From Clostridia bacterium (GTDB lineage Bacteria > Bacillota > Clostridia > Christensenellales > Aristaeellaceae): a stretch of DNA of 47,381 bases. Below, in pieces: positions 8,027-16,538 of this stretch. The notes under the pieces are model-generated. The model made no database searches, was not told the origin of the DNA, and saw nothing but the letters and a program-made list of their open reading frames with translations. The stretch spans positions 1 to 47,381 of the forward strand of contig JAFUFB010000023.1 in the NCBI GenBank assembly GCA_017470145.1, written 5' to 3'. The first letter of the stretch is position 1. Every line of letters begins with the position of its first letter. Both the position numbers and the translations under genes were made by a program.

Positions 8027-8055
8027 TTGACAGGAGCCTCCCCGCATGATATGAT
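8027..8055 (+). promoter_or_regulatory. Strong sigma-A promoter for the ECF S-component leader
   Basis: A perfect TTGACA (8027-8032), exact 17-base spacer and TATGAT (8050-8055). Transcription would start near 8062, leaving a leader of about 225 nt before the gene at 8287. Confidence 0.88.
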
Positions 8056-8061
8056 GCCCCC

Positions 8062-8191
8062 TGTCAGCACAAGCGGACTCCGGGTTTGCCCAAGCAAATC
8101 GCCATTCAAAGAAGTAGGTTTTCAGAATGAAATTCGGTATCCCCAAGGTGCCGCAGGCCGTCTGAAGATGGCTTCTGGTGCCTTTTCTTTT
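8062..8191 (+). promoter_or_regulatory. Transcription-attenuation leader (unassigned riboswitch-like element)
   Basis: A long terminator-like hairpin lies inside the leader: 8147-8162 pairs with 8167-8182 over 16 positions with one mismatch and several G-T pairs. It has a TGAA loop and is followed directly by TTTTCTTTT (8183-8191). The 85 nt ahead of it contain small competing hairpins (TTTGC-CCAA-GCAAA, GGG-TTTG-CCC). This is the layout of a riboswitch or other attenuator controlling the transporter. I see no T-box GGTGGNACCGCG signature and no match to the TPP, cobalamin, THF or preQ1 consensus sequences that I know. Bases 8192-8286 hold only the ribosome binding site and short ORFs. Confidence 0.65.
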
Positions 8192-8286
8192 GGCAAATAT
8201 CATCAAAAAAACAGGGGAAAATTCCAGAATGAAAATGTGGAGGATACTATGGACCACATCCAACGGATTGTAGGAAAGGAGCAGGG

Positions 8287-8850
8287 ATGAGCACGAACAA
8301 AAATGAACGGAAAATGACCTCCCTGCAGGTGCGGAAGCTGACCTACGCGGCCCTGTTTTTAGCCATTGCGCTGGTGCTGCCCTTCATCACGGGGCAGATT
8401 CCGGAGATCGGTTCCGCCCTGTGCCCCATGCATATTCCGGCCCTGCTGTGCGGGTTTATGTGCGGATGGCCCTGGGGGCTGGCGGTGGGCTTTATCGCGC
8501 CGCTGCTGAGGTCCGTGCTCTTCGGCATGCCGGCCATGTTCCCTGGGGCGGTTTCCATGGCCTTTGAGCTGGCGGTGTATGGCGCCATGGCGGGGTGGCT
8601 GCGGCAGGTGCTGCCAAAGACCAAGGGCGCTACCTACGCGGCGCTGCTGATTGCCATGGTGGCGGGGCGAATCGTCTGGGGAACGGTGCGGCTGATCCTG
8701 GCCGGGCTGACGGGCAGCAGCTTTACCTGGACCCTGTTCCTGGCGGGAGCAGTGACCAACGCCATCCCCGGCATCATCCTGCAGCTGGTGATGATTCCCA
8801 TCCTGGTCATCGCTATGGAGCGGGCGGGGCTTTCCCTGAACAAAGCATAA
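8287..8850 (+). CDS. ECF transporter S component, substrate unknown
   Basis: This 187-residue integral membrane protein has about five or six hydrophobic helices. It has the S-component features of energy-coupling factor vitamin importers: an N-terminal RKLTYAALFLAIALVLPF helix with small residues, then CPMHIPALLCGFMCGWPWGL and LLRSVLFGMPAMFP. S components bind the vitamin or precursor and dock on a shared EcfA-A'-T module, which is not encoded in this window. The motif set belongs to a common clostridial subfamily whose ligand I cannot assign. AAGGAG precedes the ATG. The attenuated leader suggests control by the imported ligand or a related metabolite. Confidence 0.85.
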   Translation: MSTNKNERKMTSLQVRKLTYAALFLAIALVLPFITGQIPEIGSALCPMHIPALLCGFMCGWPWGLAVGFIAPLLRSVLFGMPAMFPGAVSMAFELAVYGAMAGWLRQVLPKTKGATYAALLIAMVAGRIVWGTVRLILAGLTGSSFTWTLFLAGAVTNAIPGIILQLVMIPILVIAMERAGLSLNKA

Positions 8851-8917
8851 TCCGGCGGGAGCGGAGGACGGTCTCCCGGAAAATCAAAACGATGATGATA
8901 GAAAGGAGCTGCGGCAG

Positions 8918-10102
8918 ATGCAGTATCGAAAGGATCGAGAAGGGCAGGAGCTTTCCCTGCTGGGCTTTGGATGCATGCGGTTTACCCGGAAGGGGAGCGG
9001 CATCGATCTGGAGAAAGCGGAAAAGGAAATCATGGAAGCCTTCCACCAGGGCGTCAACTACTACGACACTGCGTATATCTATCCGGACAGCGAAGCCACC
9101 CTGGGGGAGATCCTGGAGCGGAACGGCATCCGATCCCAGGTGCTCATCGCCACCAAGCTGCCCCAGTACCTGATTGGCAACAGAGCTGCCATTGATAAAT
9201 ATTTCCAGGAGGAGCTGACCCGCCTGCGGACGGATTATGTGGATGTCTATCTGATGCACCACCTGACCGACGTGGCCATGTGGGAGAAGCTGAAGAAGAT
9301 CGGCATTCTGGACTGGATTGCGGAGAAAAAGGCTTCCGGGGCCATTCGGAGAATCGGCTTCTCCTTCCATGGAGATTCGGACCATTTTCTCCGAATTCTG
9401 GAGGATTACGATTGGGATATTTGCCAGATTCAATATAACTATCTGGATGAGGTTTCCCAGGCGGGAAGGATCGGCCTGCAGGCGGCGGCCGCCCGGGGGA
9501 TTCCGGTGGTCATCATGGAACCCCTCCGGGGCGGAAAGCTGGTCAACATGCTGCCGGCGGAAGCGGAACGGATCATGCGGGACAGCGGACGGAACTGGTC
9601 CCCGGCGGAATGGGCGTTCCGCTGGCTGTATCATCAGCCGGAGGTGTCGGTGGTGCTGTCCGGCATGAATTCCCTTGAGATGGTGCGGGAAAACTGCCGG
9701 GTGGCGGAGGAGACCCTGCCGGGCAGCCTGGAGGAAAAAGACCTGCAGGTGATTGACCAGGTCACAAAGGCGATTCGCGCTTCCGAAAAGGTGGGATGTA
9801 CCGGATGCAGATATTGCATGCCCTGCCCGAAGGGGGTGGATATTCCCGGCATCTTCCGCTGCTATAACACCATGTACATCGAGTCCAAGTTCAACGGCCG
9901 GAAGGAGTTTATCCAGACCGTGGGCCTGACCCGGGAGCCCTCCTTTGCCAGCCAGTGCATTGGATGCGGAAAATGCGAGAAGCATTGCCCCCAGTCGATC
10001 CCCATTCGGGAGAAGCTGAAGGAAGCGGATCAGGCCCTGCGGCCCGTGCCCTATCGGGCGGCCATTTCCGTCCTCCGAAAGGTGATGCTGCGGAGAACCT
10101 GA
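8918..10102 (+). CDS. Aldo/keto reductase with C-terminal 2[4Fe-4S] ferredoxin domain
   Basis: Residues 1-285 form an AKR TIM barrel: GFGCMR near the start, NYYDTAYIYPDSE with the catalytic Asp/Tyr pair, then ATKLP and MHHL. The C-terminal part has two ferredoxin clusters, CTGCRYCMPCPKGV (about 290) and CIGCGKCEKHCPQSIPI (about 350). This fused architecture is frequent in anaerobes and is annotated as ferredoxin-dependent oxidoreductase; its substrate is unknown. It follows the ECF S component by 67 bases with no terminator between, so the two are probably cotranscribed and may share a metabolite. GAAAGGAGC lies before the ATG. Confidence 0.92.
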   Translation: MQYRKDREGQELSLLGFGCMRFTRKGSGIDLEKAEKEIMEAFHQGVNYYDTAYIYPDSEATLGEILERNGIRSQVLIATKLPQYLIGNRAAIDKYFQEELTRLRTDYVDVYLMHHLTDVAMWEKLKKIGILDWIAEKKASGAIRRIGFSFHGDSDHFLRILEDYDWDICQIQYNYLDEVSQAGRIGLQAAAARGIPVVIMEPLRGGKLVNMLPAEAERIMRDSGRNWSPAEWAFRWLYHQPEVSVVLSGMNSLEMVRENCRVAEETLPGSLEEKDLQVIDQVTKAIRASEKVGCTGCRYCMPCPKGVDIPGIFRCYNTMYIESKFNGRKEFIQTVGLTREPSFASQCIGCGKCEKHCPQSIPIREKLKEADQALRPVPYRAAISVLRKVMLRRT

Positions 10103-10136
10103 CCTGGATCAAGAAGGTATTTGCTTTGTATTTTCC

Positions 10137-10166
10137 TTGACGGAACTGGGGTTCATACGGTAAGAT
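10137..10166 (+). promoter_or_regulatory. Promoter for the dapA-dapB-ddh operon
   Basis: TTGACG (10137-10142), an 18-base spacer and TAAGAT (10161-10166), 34 bases before the chosen dapA start. Confidence 0.65.
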
Positions 10167-10199
10167 GCGGGGGAATTTTCCCAAGGGGGTGTGTTCGGC

Positions 10200-11081
10200 A
10201 TGAAGGAATGCCTTTTCCGCGGGGTGGGGACCGCCCTGATTACGCCGTTTACAGAAGGTGGCATAGATGAAGCAGCCTTTGCCCGGTTGATTGAATTCCA
10301 AATCGAAAATGGGGTGGACGCCCTCATCGTTGCCGGAACCACAGGGGAGGGTTCCGTGCTGACGGAGGCGGAGTATGAAAGCCTGATTGCCTTCTCCCTT
10401 CGCCAGGTGGCGGGCCGCGTGCCGGTCATCGCGGGCAGCGGTGCCAACGACACCCGAAAGGCCATCGACCGAACGAAGCTGGCATGCGATCTGGGGGCGG
10501 ATGGCGTGCTGTTGGTGACCCCTTACTATAATAAAACCACCCAGCGGGGCCTGATGGCGCATTTCGAGGCCATTGCCGACGCCAGCAACCGGCCCTGCAT
10601 CCTATACAACGTGCCCGGGCGGACGGGGCTGAATATGCTGCCGGAGACGGTGGCCCAGCTGGCGGAACATCCCCGCGTTGCGGCGATCAAAGAGGCCAGC
10701 GGGAATATCAGCCAGGTGGCGCGGATTCGGCAGCTTTGCGGCGAAAAGATCGCGGTCTATTCCGGCTGCGATGATCAGACGGTGCCGGTGCTGAGCCTGG
10801 GGGGCATGGGCGTCATTTCCGTGGCCAGCAACGTGGTTCCCCGGGAAATGAGCGAGCTCTGCCGGGCATGGTTCCGGGGGGAGACCGCCCTGGCCGCGGC
10901 GGAGCAGCTGCGGCTGCTGGAGCTGATGAACCTGCTGATGGTGGAAACCAATCCCATCCCCGCCAAGGCGGCCTGCGCTGCTTTAGGCTTCGGGGAAAAC
11001 CGGCTGCGGCTGCCTCTGGTGCCCATGGAAAAGCAAAATGAGGAAAAGCTGCTGCGGGCGCTGAAGGAGGTGCAGGAGTGA
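10200..11081 (+). CDS. dapA: 4-hydroxy-tetrahydrodipicolinate synthase
   Basis: This 293-residue enzyme, the family's usual size, condenses pyruvate with aspartate semialdehyde in diaminopimelate/lysine synthesis. The motifs are clear: GTALITPF, GTTGEGSVLTEAEY, GSGANDTRKAID, the catalytic Tyr in LYNVPGRTG, and the Schiff-base Lys in AAIKEASGNIS. I start at ATG 10200, ten bases after AAGGGGG; the in-frame GTG at 10191 is too close to that site. It is the first gene of a dapA-dapB-ddh operon and its stop overlaps the dapB start (TGATG). Confidence 0.96.
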   Translation: MKECLFRGVGTALITPFTEGGIDEAAFARLIEFQIENGVDALIVAGTTGEGSVLTEAEYESLIAFSLRQVAGRVPVIAGSGANDTRKAIDRTKLACDLGADGVLLVTPYYNKTTQRGLMAHFEAIADASNRPCILYNVPGRTGLNMLPETVAQLAEHPRVAAIKEASGNISQVARIRQLCGEKIAVYSGCDDQTVPVLSLGGMGVISVASNVVPREMSELCRAWFRGETALAAAEQLRLLELMNLLMVETNPIPAKAACAALGFGENRLRLPLVPMEKQNEEKLLRALKEVQE

Positions 11082-11821
11082 TGAAAATTCTCCTGGTAGG
11101 ATACGATGGCCACATGGGCCGGGAGGTGCGGGCCTCCGCGGAGCGGATGGCCGGCGTGGAGATTGTTCAGGGAGTGGATCCCCTGATCCCCGAAGACCGG
11201 GAGGACTGCGTGCGGCGCTTTGAAAGCTGCACCCGGGAGGCGGAAGCGATCATCGATTTCAGCCACCACAGCCTGACAAAGGAGCTGCTGGCCTTCGCGG
11301 TGGAGCGGCGCCTGCCACTGGTGCTGGCCACCACAGGACAGACGGAGGAGGAAAGGGTGGCGATTCTGGATGCCGCGAAGGAGATTCCCCTCTTCCTGGC
11401 GGCCAACTACAGCCTGGGTATCGCGGTGCTGCAGGATCTGGTGAAAAAGGCCCTGGCGCTGTTTCCGGACGCGGAGGTGGAAATCGTGGAAAAACACCAC
11501 GACCGCAAGCTGGACGCCCCCAGCGGCACGGCCCTGAGCCTCTTCCAGGCGGTGAAGGAGGTACGGCCCGAAAGCAGGGCGGTGACCGGGCGCAGCGGCC
11601 AGGGAAAGCGGCAGAAGGAGGACGTGGGCATCCATGCCATCCGCATGGGGAACATCGTCGGCATGCACGAGGTGATGATCGGCACTCAGAACGAGACCTT
11701 GACCCTGACCCATGAGGCCGCCAGCCGGGGCGTTTTCGCGGATGGCAGCCTGAAGGCGGCGCTGTTCCTGGCTGGGAAGGCGCCGGGGCTGTACGATATG
11801 AAGGATCTGCTAAGCGAATAA
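11081..11821 (+). CDS. dapB: 4-hydroxy-tetrahydrodipicolinate reductase
   Basis: This 246-residue NAD(P)H-dependent enzyme follows DapA in the pathway. It opens with a nucleotide-binding GYDGHMG turn and has ANYSLGIAVL. The active-site segment EKHHDRKLDAPSGTAL carries the conserved His pair and Lys, and GMHEVMIGTQNETL lies in the C-terminal domain. The ATG shares one base with the dapA stop; GAAGGAGG lies ten bases upstream. The GTG three bases earlier is a possible alternative start. Overlap with dapA implies translational coupling. Confidence 0.96.
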   Translation: MKILLVGYDGHMGREVRASAERMAGVEIVQGVDPLIPEDREDCVRRFESCTREAEAIIDFSHHSLTKELLAFAVERRLPLVLATTGQTEEERVAILDAAKEIPLFLAANYSLGIAVLQDLVKKALALFPDAEVEIVEKHHDRKLDAPSGTALSLFQAVKEVRPESRAVTGRSGQGKRQKEDVGIHAIRMGNIVGMHEVMIGTQNETLTLTHEAASRGVFADGSLKAALFLAGKAPGLYDMKDLLSE

Positions 11822-11844
11822 AGGATAAAGGAGCGAAAGGCAAG

Positions 11845-12816
11845 ATGAGAATTGGCATTTATGGCTATGGCAACCTGGGCAAGGGCGTGGAGAAGGGCAT
11901 TGCCCTGAACCCGGATCTGGAGCTGGTGGGCGTGTTCACCCGACGGGATCCTGCCAGCGTGAAAACTGTTACCGGCGCGCCAGTGTATTCAGTGGACCAG
12001 GTGGCGGATTTTGAAAACCAGATCGACGTGATGATTCTTTGCGGCGGCAGCGCTACGGATCTGCCGGAAATGACGCCCAGCCTGGCCCGGCTTTTCAACG
12101 TAGTAGATTCCTTCGACACCCATGCCCGGATTCCGGAGCATTTCGCCAATGTGGACAAGGCCGCCTTCCAGACGGGGCATACCGCCCTGATCAGCGGCGG
12201 CTGGGATCCCGGCCTGTTCTCTTTGGCCCGGCTGTATATGAACGCCGTGCTGCCGGAGGGGAGGGATTACACCTTCTGGGGCCGGGGGGTCAGCCAGGGT
12301 CATAGCGACGCCATTCGCCGCATCCCTGGGGTTAAGGACGCCCGGCAGTACACCGTGCCTGTGGCGGAGGCGGTGGCCCAGGTTCGCGCCGGAAAGCAGC
12401 CGGAGCTGACCACCCGGGAGAAGCATCTGCGGGAGTGCTACGTGGTGGCGGAGGAAGGGGCGGATTTGGCCCTGATCGAGAAGACCATCAAGGAGATGCC
12501 CAACTATTTCGCGGACTATGATACCACCGTTACCTTCGTTACCCAGGAGGAGCTGACGAGGGATCACGGCGCCTTGCCCCACGGAGGCGAGGTCATCCGC
12601 AGCGGCAAGACCAGCGCGGAAAACAGCCATGTGCTCTCCTTCTCCCTGAAGCTGGATTCCAATCCGGAATTTACAGGCTCCGTTCTGCTGGCCTGCGCCC
12701 GGGCGGTGGCGAAAATGCATGGCCGGGAGATCTTTGGATGCCATACCATGTTCGATGTGGCGCCGGCGGATCTGAGCCCGCTGTCTCCCGAGGAGCTGCG
12801 GAAAAAGCTGCTGTAA
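11845..12816 (+). CDS. ddh: meso-Diaminopimelate D-dehydrogenase
   Basis: This 323-residue protein has an N-terminal Rossmann fold (IGIYGYGNLGKGVEKGI). Family segments include DSFDTHARIPEHF, ISGGWDPGLFSL and the substrate-binding FWGRGVSQGHSDAIRRIPGV. Ddh converts tetrahydrodipicolinate directly to meso-DAP with NADPH and ammonia, bypassing the succinylase, acetylase and aminotransferase branches. Its position after dapA-dapB makes a complete short route from aspartate semialdehyde to the peptidoglycan cross-linking residue. A terminator follows. Confidence 0.96.
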   Translation: MRIGIYGYGNLGKGVEKGIALNPDLELVGVFTRRDPASVKTVTGAPVYSVDQVADFENQIDVMILCGGSATDLPEMTPSLARLFNVVDSFDTHARIPEHFANVDKAAFQTGHTALISGGWDPGLFSLARLYMNAVLPEGRDYTFWGRGVSQGHSDAIRRIPGVKDARQYTVPVAEAVAQVRAGKQPELTTREKHLRECYVVAEEGADLALIEKTIKEMPNYFADYDTTVTFVTQEELTRDHGALPHGGEVIRSGKTSAENSHVLSFSLKLDSNPEFTGSVLLACARAVAKMHGREIFGCHTMFDVAPADLSPLSPEELRKKLL

Positions 12817-12828
12817 TCAATTGCCGAA

Positions 12829-12856
12829 AGAGGACGGAGGAATCCGCCCTCTTTTT
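12829..12856 (+). terminator. Intrinsic terminator of the dapA-dapB-ddh operon
   Basis: A 10-bp stem with one mismatch (12829-12838 with 12843-12852, AGAGGACGGA/TCCGCCCTCT), GGAA loop, then T4. Confidence 0.85.
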
Positions 12857-12971
12857 GCATCGAAATCAGCGCGAAAAATCGGATTTTCCTTTGTGAATCA
12901 AAGGTGCAGTCAGCCTGCTGTTTACGCAAAATGGTCCAAGCACCCTTTCGACAGAAAGCCGCGAAAGTGGG

Positions 12972-13000
12972 TTGTCAAGACGGGAGAAAATGGGTATAAT
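12972..13000 (+). promoter_or_regulatory. Sigma-A promoter for frr
   Basis: TTGTCA (12972-12977), a 17-base spacer and a perfect TATAAT (12995-13000), with the frr start 50 bases on. Confidence 0.85.
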
Positions 13001-13050
13001 AGGGGCAGTTGATTTCAGATGAAATTGAACTGAGAAGGAGGCGGAACAAT

Positions 13051-13608
13051 ATGACAGACGCGGTATTGAATACAGCAAAAGAAAAAATGGGCAAGACCTG
13101 CGCGGTGTACGAGCGGGATATGCAGAGCGTGCGCGCTGGCCGGGCGAATCCCCAGGTGCTGGACCGGATCATGGTGGATTACTATGGGACGCCCACGCCC
13201 CTGAACCAGGTGGGCAACATCTCCGTGCCCGAGGCGCGGATGCTGATCATCGCTCCCTGGGAGCCCAAGATGATCACGCCCATTGAAAAGGCCATCCAGA
13301 CCAGCGATCTGGGCCTGAATCCCTCCAACGATGGCAAGGTGATTCGCCTGATCTTCCCCGAGCTGAACGAGGAGCGTCGGAAGGATTTGACCAAGCAGGC
13401 CAGCAAGGCGGCGGAGGAGGCCAAGGTGGCTGTCCGCGCCATCCGGCGGGACGCCATGGAGCAGATCAAGAAGCTGAAGAAGAACAGCGAGATCACGGAA
13501 GATGATCAGCACAAGGCGGAGGACGATCTGCAGAAGATTACCGACAAGGCGATTAAGGACGTAGACGTGATCTATGCCGCCAAGGAAAAGGAGATCATGG
13601 AGGTGTAA
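13051..13608 (+). CDS. frr: Ribosome recycling factor
   Basis: This 185-residue protein has exactly the standard RRF length. RRF splits post-termination ribosomes with EF-G. Signature segments are RAGRANPQVLDRIMVDYYGTPTPLNQV, written here as the RAGRANP and YYGTPTPLNQ blocks, then PEARMLIIAPWEP, GLNPSNDGKVIRL and PELNEERRKDL. I start at ATG 13051 behind AGAAGGAGG rather than the in-frame codon at 13009. In many Firmicutes frr is preceded by pyrH, which is absent here; the gene has its own promoter and is followed by uppS as usual. Confidence 0.97.
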   Translation: MTDAVLNTAKEKMGKTCAVYERDMQSVRAGRANPQVLDRIMVDYYGTPTPLNQVGNISVPEARMLIIAPWEPKMITPIEKAIQTSDLGLNPSNDGKVIRLIFPELNEERRKDLTKQASKAAEEAKVAVRAIRRDAMEQIKKLKKNSEITEDDQHKAEDDLQKITDKAIKDVDVIYAAKEKEIMEV

Positions 13609-13635
13609 TTCCTTCCATCCATAGGGAGTATCATG

Positions 13636-13671
13636 CGCGCGGCCTTTTTGTCCGAAAGTCCGCGCGTTTTT
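13636..13671 (+). terminator. Possible intrinsic terminator between frr and uppS
   Basis: CGCGCGG (13636-13642) pairs with CCGCGCG (13660-13666) across a 17-base loop, followed by T5. The loop is long, so some readthrough into uppS is plausible. Confidence 0.6.
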
Positions 13672-13705
13672 CTTCAATTGGGCGTGACGCCGCAAAGGAG
13701 ACAGG

Positions 13706-14476
13706 ATGAACGCGAAACAGGTAAAGGACCTTTGGAAGCTGCGGAATGCGGAGAAGCTGGGAGATCCGACCCGGATGCCCCGGCATGTGGCCATCATCAT
13801 GGATGGCAATGGCCGATGGGCCAAGCAACATAAGCTCTCCGTCTCCCGGGGGCATCGGCAGGGGACGGAAACCCTGCGGGAGATCATTCGCCATACGGAT
13901 GATTTAGGCATCGAGGCCCTGAGTCTCTATGCTTTTTCCACGGAGAACTGGAGCCGCCCGGCGGAGGAGGTTTCCGCCCTGATGCAGTTGATTCTGGATT
14001 TCTTCGTCTCTGAGATTGAGGAGCTGGACCAGAAGAATGTTCGCATCCTGATTCTGGGGGACAAAAGTGCCCTGCCGGAAAAGCAACGGGAGACCCTGCT
14101 GGAGGCGGAGCGCCGGACCGGGGGGAACACGGGGCTGCATCTCAACATCGCCATCAATTATGGCAGTCGGGCGGAGATCGTAAAGGCCGCCCGGGAAATC
14201 GCAGTCCAGGTTCAGTCCGGAGAGCTCTCCCTGGATGCGATCGGGGAGGAGACGATTTCGGACCATCTGTACACCGCCGGCCAGCCGGAGGTGGATCTGC
14301 TGATCCGGACCAGCGGGGAAATGCGGCTCAGCAATTTCCTGCTGTATCAAAACGCCTATGCGGAATTTATTTTCCCGGAGGTACTCTGGCCGGATTTCAC
14401 GGTGGAGGAATATGATCGCTGCCTGAAGGAATTCGAAAGCCGGAATCGCCGCTTCGGCGCCCGGGTGGAGGAATAA
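13706..14476 (+). CDS. uppS: Isoprenyl transferase (undecaprenyl diphosphate synthase)
   Basis: This 256-residue cis-prenyltransferase makes the C55 lipid carrier for peptidoglycan from farnesyl diphosphate and isopentenyl diphosphate. The motifs are HVAIIMDGNGRWAK with the catalytic Asp, RGHRQGTETL, LYAFSTENWSRP, the INYGSRAEI block, LLIRTSGEMRLSNFLLYQ, and the C-terminal FPEVLWPDF. RTSGEMRLSNF is the canonical isoprenyl-binding stretch. AAGGAGACAGG precedes the ATG. It heads the cluster uppS-cdsA-dxr-rseP-ispG, which combines isoprenoid and phospholipid precursor functions. Confidence 0.97.
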   Translation: MNAKQVKDLWKLRNAEKLGDPTRMPRHVAIIMDGNGRWAKQHKLSVSRGHRQGTETLREIIRHTDDLGIEALSLYAFSTENWSRPAEEVSALMQLILDFFVSEIEELDQKNVRILILGDKSALPEKQRETLLEAERRTGGNTGLHLNIAINYGSRAEIVKAAREIAVQVQSGELSLDAIGEETISDHLYTAGQPEVDLLIRTSGEMRLSNFLLYQNAYAEFIFPEVLWPDFTVEEYDRCLKEFESRNRRFGARVEE

Positions 14477-14579
14477 AAGGGCTGGGAAGGGCGAAGGAAC
14501 GGGAAAAGCATTTTCCTGGAGGCTGCGTCCGGATGGAACAGAAGGCTGACCCGAGACAAAGCGGGGGAGGAAGAACGGA

Positions 14580-15398
14580 ATGAAGCAGAGAGTGATCACT
14601 GGCGCGCTGCTGATTGTGCTGCTGGTGGTATTGCTGTGGCTGCCAGGATGGTGCATGTCCCTGGCGGCGCTGATCGCCATCGGCTTTGCCACCTGGGAGG
14701 AATATCACGCCCTGACCCTGGCGGGCCATCGGGTGGTCAGCTGGCCAGCCTGGGTAGTGCTGGTGGGTTCTGTACCCTTGGCCCTGACCCTGGGAAACGC
14801 GACGCTGGTGCCCCTCATGGGAGCCGCCCTGCTGCTGATGTCCGTGCAGGTGCTGTTTCGGCGGGAGCCGGAGCTGACGGATCTGGCCATGTCTGCCCTG
14901 CCCATCCTGACGGTGGTACTGCCGGGGCTCAGCATGGTCCTCCTCAGCCTGGCGGATCAAAAGGCGGTGGAAGTGGTGCTGATGGCCCTGGTGTTCACCG
15001 TGCCCCTGCTGGGGGATACCTTCGCCCTGTTTATCGGCAGCGCCATTGGGGGTAAAAAGCTCTGCCCCGCCGTTAGCCCCCACAAGACCGTGGCAGGCGC
15101 CCTGGGGGGCCTGCTGGGCAGCGTTGTCGGGGCCATGGCCGTCTGCGGCATTGCGGCGTTGGTGTGCAACGAGCCCACCCTGGCCAAGCTGCCCCCCTGG
15201 CCCTCCTATCTGATGCTGGGCATCCTGGGGGGCATGGTGGGCCAGATCGGGGATCTGTTTGCCTCCCTGGTGAAGCGCCACAGCGGCATCAAGGATTTTT
15301 CCAACCTTTTCCCCGGCCACGGCGGCATGCTGGACCGGCTGGACAGTGTGCTGTTCATGGCGGTGCTGGTGTACTGCTATCGACTGTTTATGGTGTGA
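14580..15398 (+). CDS. cdsA: Phosphatidate cytidylyltransferase (CDP-diglyceride synthase)
   Basis: This 272-residue polytopic membrane enzyme makes CDP-diacylglycerol from phosphatidate and CTP. The C-terminal CDS signature is intact: SLVKRHSGIKDFSNLFPGHG followed by GMLDRLDS. About seven or eight hydrophobic helices precede it. GGAGGAAG lies before the ATG. The 103 bases after uppS contain no gene. Three bases separate its stop from dxr, so the two are cotranscribed. Confidence 0.96.
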   Translation: MKQRVITGALLIVLLVVLLWLPGWCMSLAALIAIGFATWEEYHALTLAGHRVVSWPAWVVLVGSVPLALTLGNATLVPLMGAALLLMSVQVLFRREPELTDLAMSALPILTVVLPGLSMVLLSLADQKAVEVVLMALVFTVPLLGDTFALFIGSAIGGKKLCPAVSPHKTVAGALGGLLGSVVGAMAVCGIAALVCNEPTLAKLPPWPSYLMLGILGGMVGQIGDLFASLVKRHSGIKDFSNLFPGHGGMLDRLDSVLFMAVLVYCYRLFMV

Positions 15399-15401
15399 GC
15401 G

Positions 15402-16538
15402 ATGAAAAGAATTTCCATTTTAGGTTCCACCGGGTCCATCGGGACCCAGGCGCTGGATATCTGCGCCCGGCACCCGGAGGAGTATCAGGTGGTGGCCCTG
15501 ACGGCCAAGGCCAGCAAGGAAAAGCTGTTTGAACAGGTGCGGGCCTTCCGGCCGGAAATGGCGGGCTTGCTGGACGGGATCGAACCCGACGAGATCCCGG
15601 AGGATCTGCGCTTCTGCCGCTGGATGAGCGGGAAGGAAGCGCTGCGGGCCGCGGCGGCGGAGGTGGCGGCGGACCAGGTGCTGGTCAGCATTGTGGGCAT
15701 CGCCGGGCTGCAAAGCGTGCTGGACGCCCTGGAGGCTGGCCGGCAGGTGTTGCTGGCCAACAAGGAAGCCCTGGTCACCGGAGGCCATTTGGTTATGGAC
15801 CTGGCGGCCCGAATGGGCAGGCCCATCCTGCCGGTGGACAGCGAACACAGCGCCATCTTCCAGTGCCTGCAGGGGGCAGGGCCCAATCGGCCCACCCGCA
15901 TCCTGCTGACGGCTTCCGGCGGCCCCTTCCGAACCTGGAAAAAGGAGGAGATTCACCGGGCCACCCGGGAGCAGGCCCTGAACCATCCCAATTGGGCCAT
16001 GGGGGCGAAGATCACGGTGGACTCCGCCAGCATGTTCAACAAGGGGCTGGAGATCATGGAGGCCCGGTGGCTGTTCGACATGCCGGCGGAGCAAATTCAA
16101 GTCGTGGTGCACCCGGAGAGCATCGTCCATTCCGCCATCGAGTTCGAGGATGGAGCGGTACTGGCCCAGCTGGGGGTGCCGGACATGCGGGTTCCCATCG
16201 GGTATGCCATGGCCTATCCTCGGCGGGAAACCACGGGGGTCAAGGGGCCGGATCTGTTCCAATTGGGCAAGCTGACCTTTGAGCAGCCGGACGAGGAGAA
16301 ATTTCCCTCCCTGCGCCTGGCCAAGGAAGCCCTGGCGGCGGGGGGCGCGGCCTGCACCGTACTGAACGGGGCCAATGAGGAGGCAGTGGCGGCCTTCCTG
16401 CGGGGAGAGATCGCCTTCGGAGAGATTTACACCCGGGTAGAGACCGCGCTGGAGCAGCTTTCAGGCTTGCCCGCGGGGAACTTTGAGGAGATTTTTGAGG
16501 CGGACCGGCGGGCCCGGGAAGTTGGAAAGAGGAAATGA
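15402..16538 (+). CDS. dxr: 1-Deoxy-D-xylulose-5-phosphate reductoisomerase
   Basis: This 378-residue NADPH- and metal-dependent enzyme makes MEP, the committed step of non-mevalonate isoprenoid synthesis and the fosmidomycin target. It has GSTGSIGTQALDI at the N-terminus, LLANKEALVTGG, the metal-binding VDSEHSAIFQ, TASGGPFR, HPNWAMGAKITVDSASM, NKGLE and HPESIVHSAIEF, all conserved. Its ATG lies four bases after the cdsA stop and its end overlaps rseP by four bases (ATGA). Confidence 0.97.
   Translation: MKRISILGSTGSIGTQALDICARHPEEYQVVALTAKASKEKLFEQVRAFRPEMAGLLDGIEPDEIPEDLRFCRWMSGKEALRAAAAEVAADQVLVSIVGIAGLQSVLDALEAGRQVLLANKEALVTGGHLVMDLAARMGRPILPVDSEHSAIFQCLQGAGPNRPTRILLTASGGPFRTWKKEEIHRATREQALNHPNWAMGAKITVDSASMFNKGLEIMEARWLFDMPAEQIQVVVHPESIVHSAIEFEDGAVLAQLGVPDMRVPIGYAMAYPRRETTGVKGPDLFQLGKLTFEQPDEEKFPSLRLAKEALAAGGAACTVLNGANEEAVAAFLRGEIAFGEIYTRVETALEQLSGLPAGNFEEIFEADRRAREVGKRK

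Noticed and set aside
8062-8286. T-box or known vitamin riboswitch
   Set aside because: No GGTGGNACCGCG antiterminator box and no recognisable TPP, cobalamin, THF or preQ1 core, so no class name was given.
8027-8290. 87-codon frame across the ECF S-component leader
   Set aside because: It starts inside the -35 box and spans the promoter and terminator hairpin; the leader is better explained as regulatory RNA.
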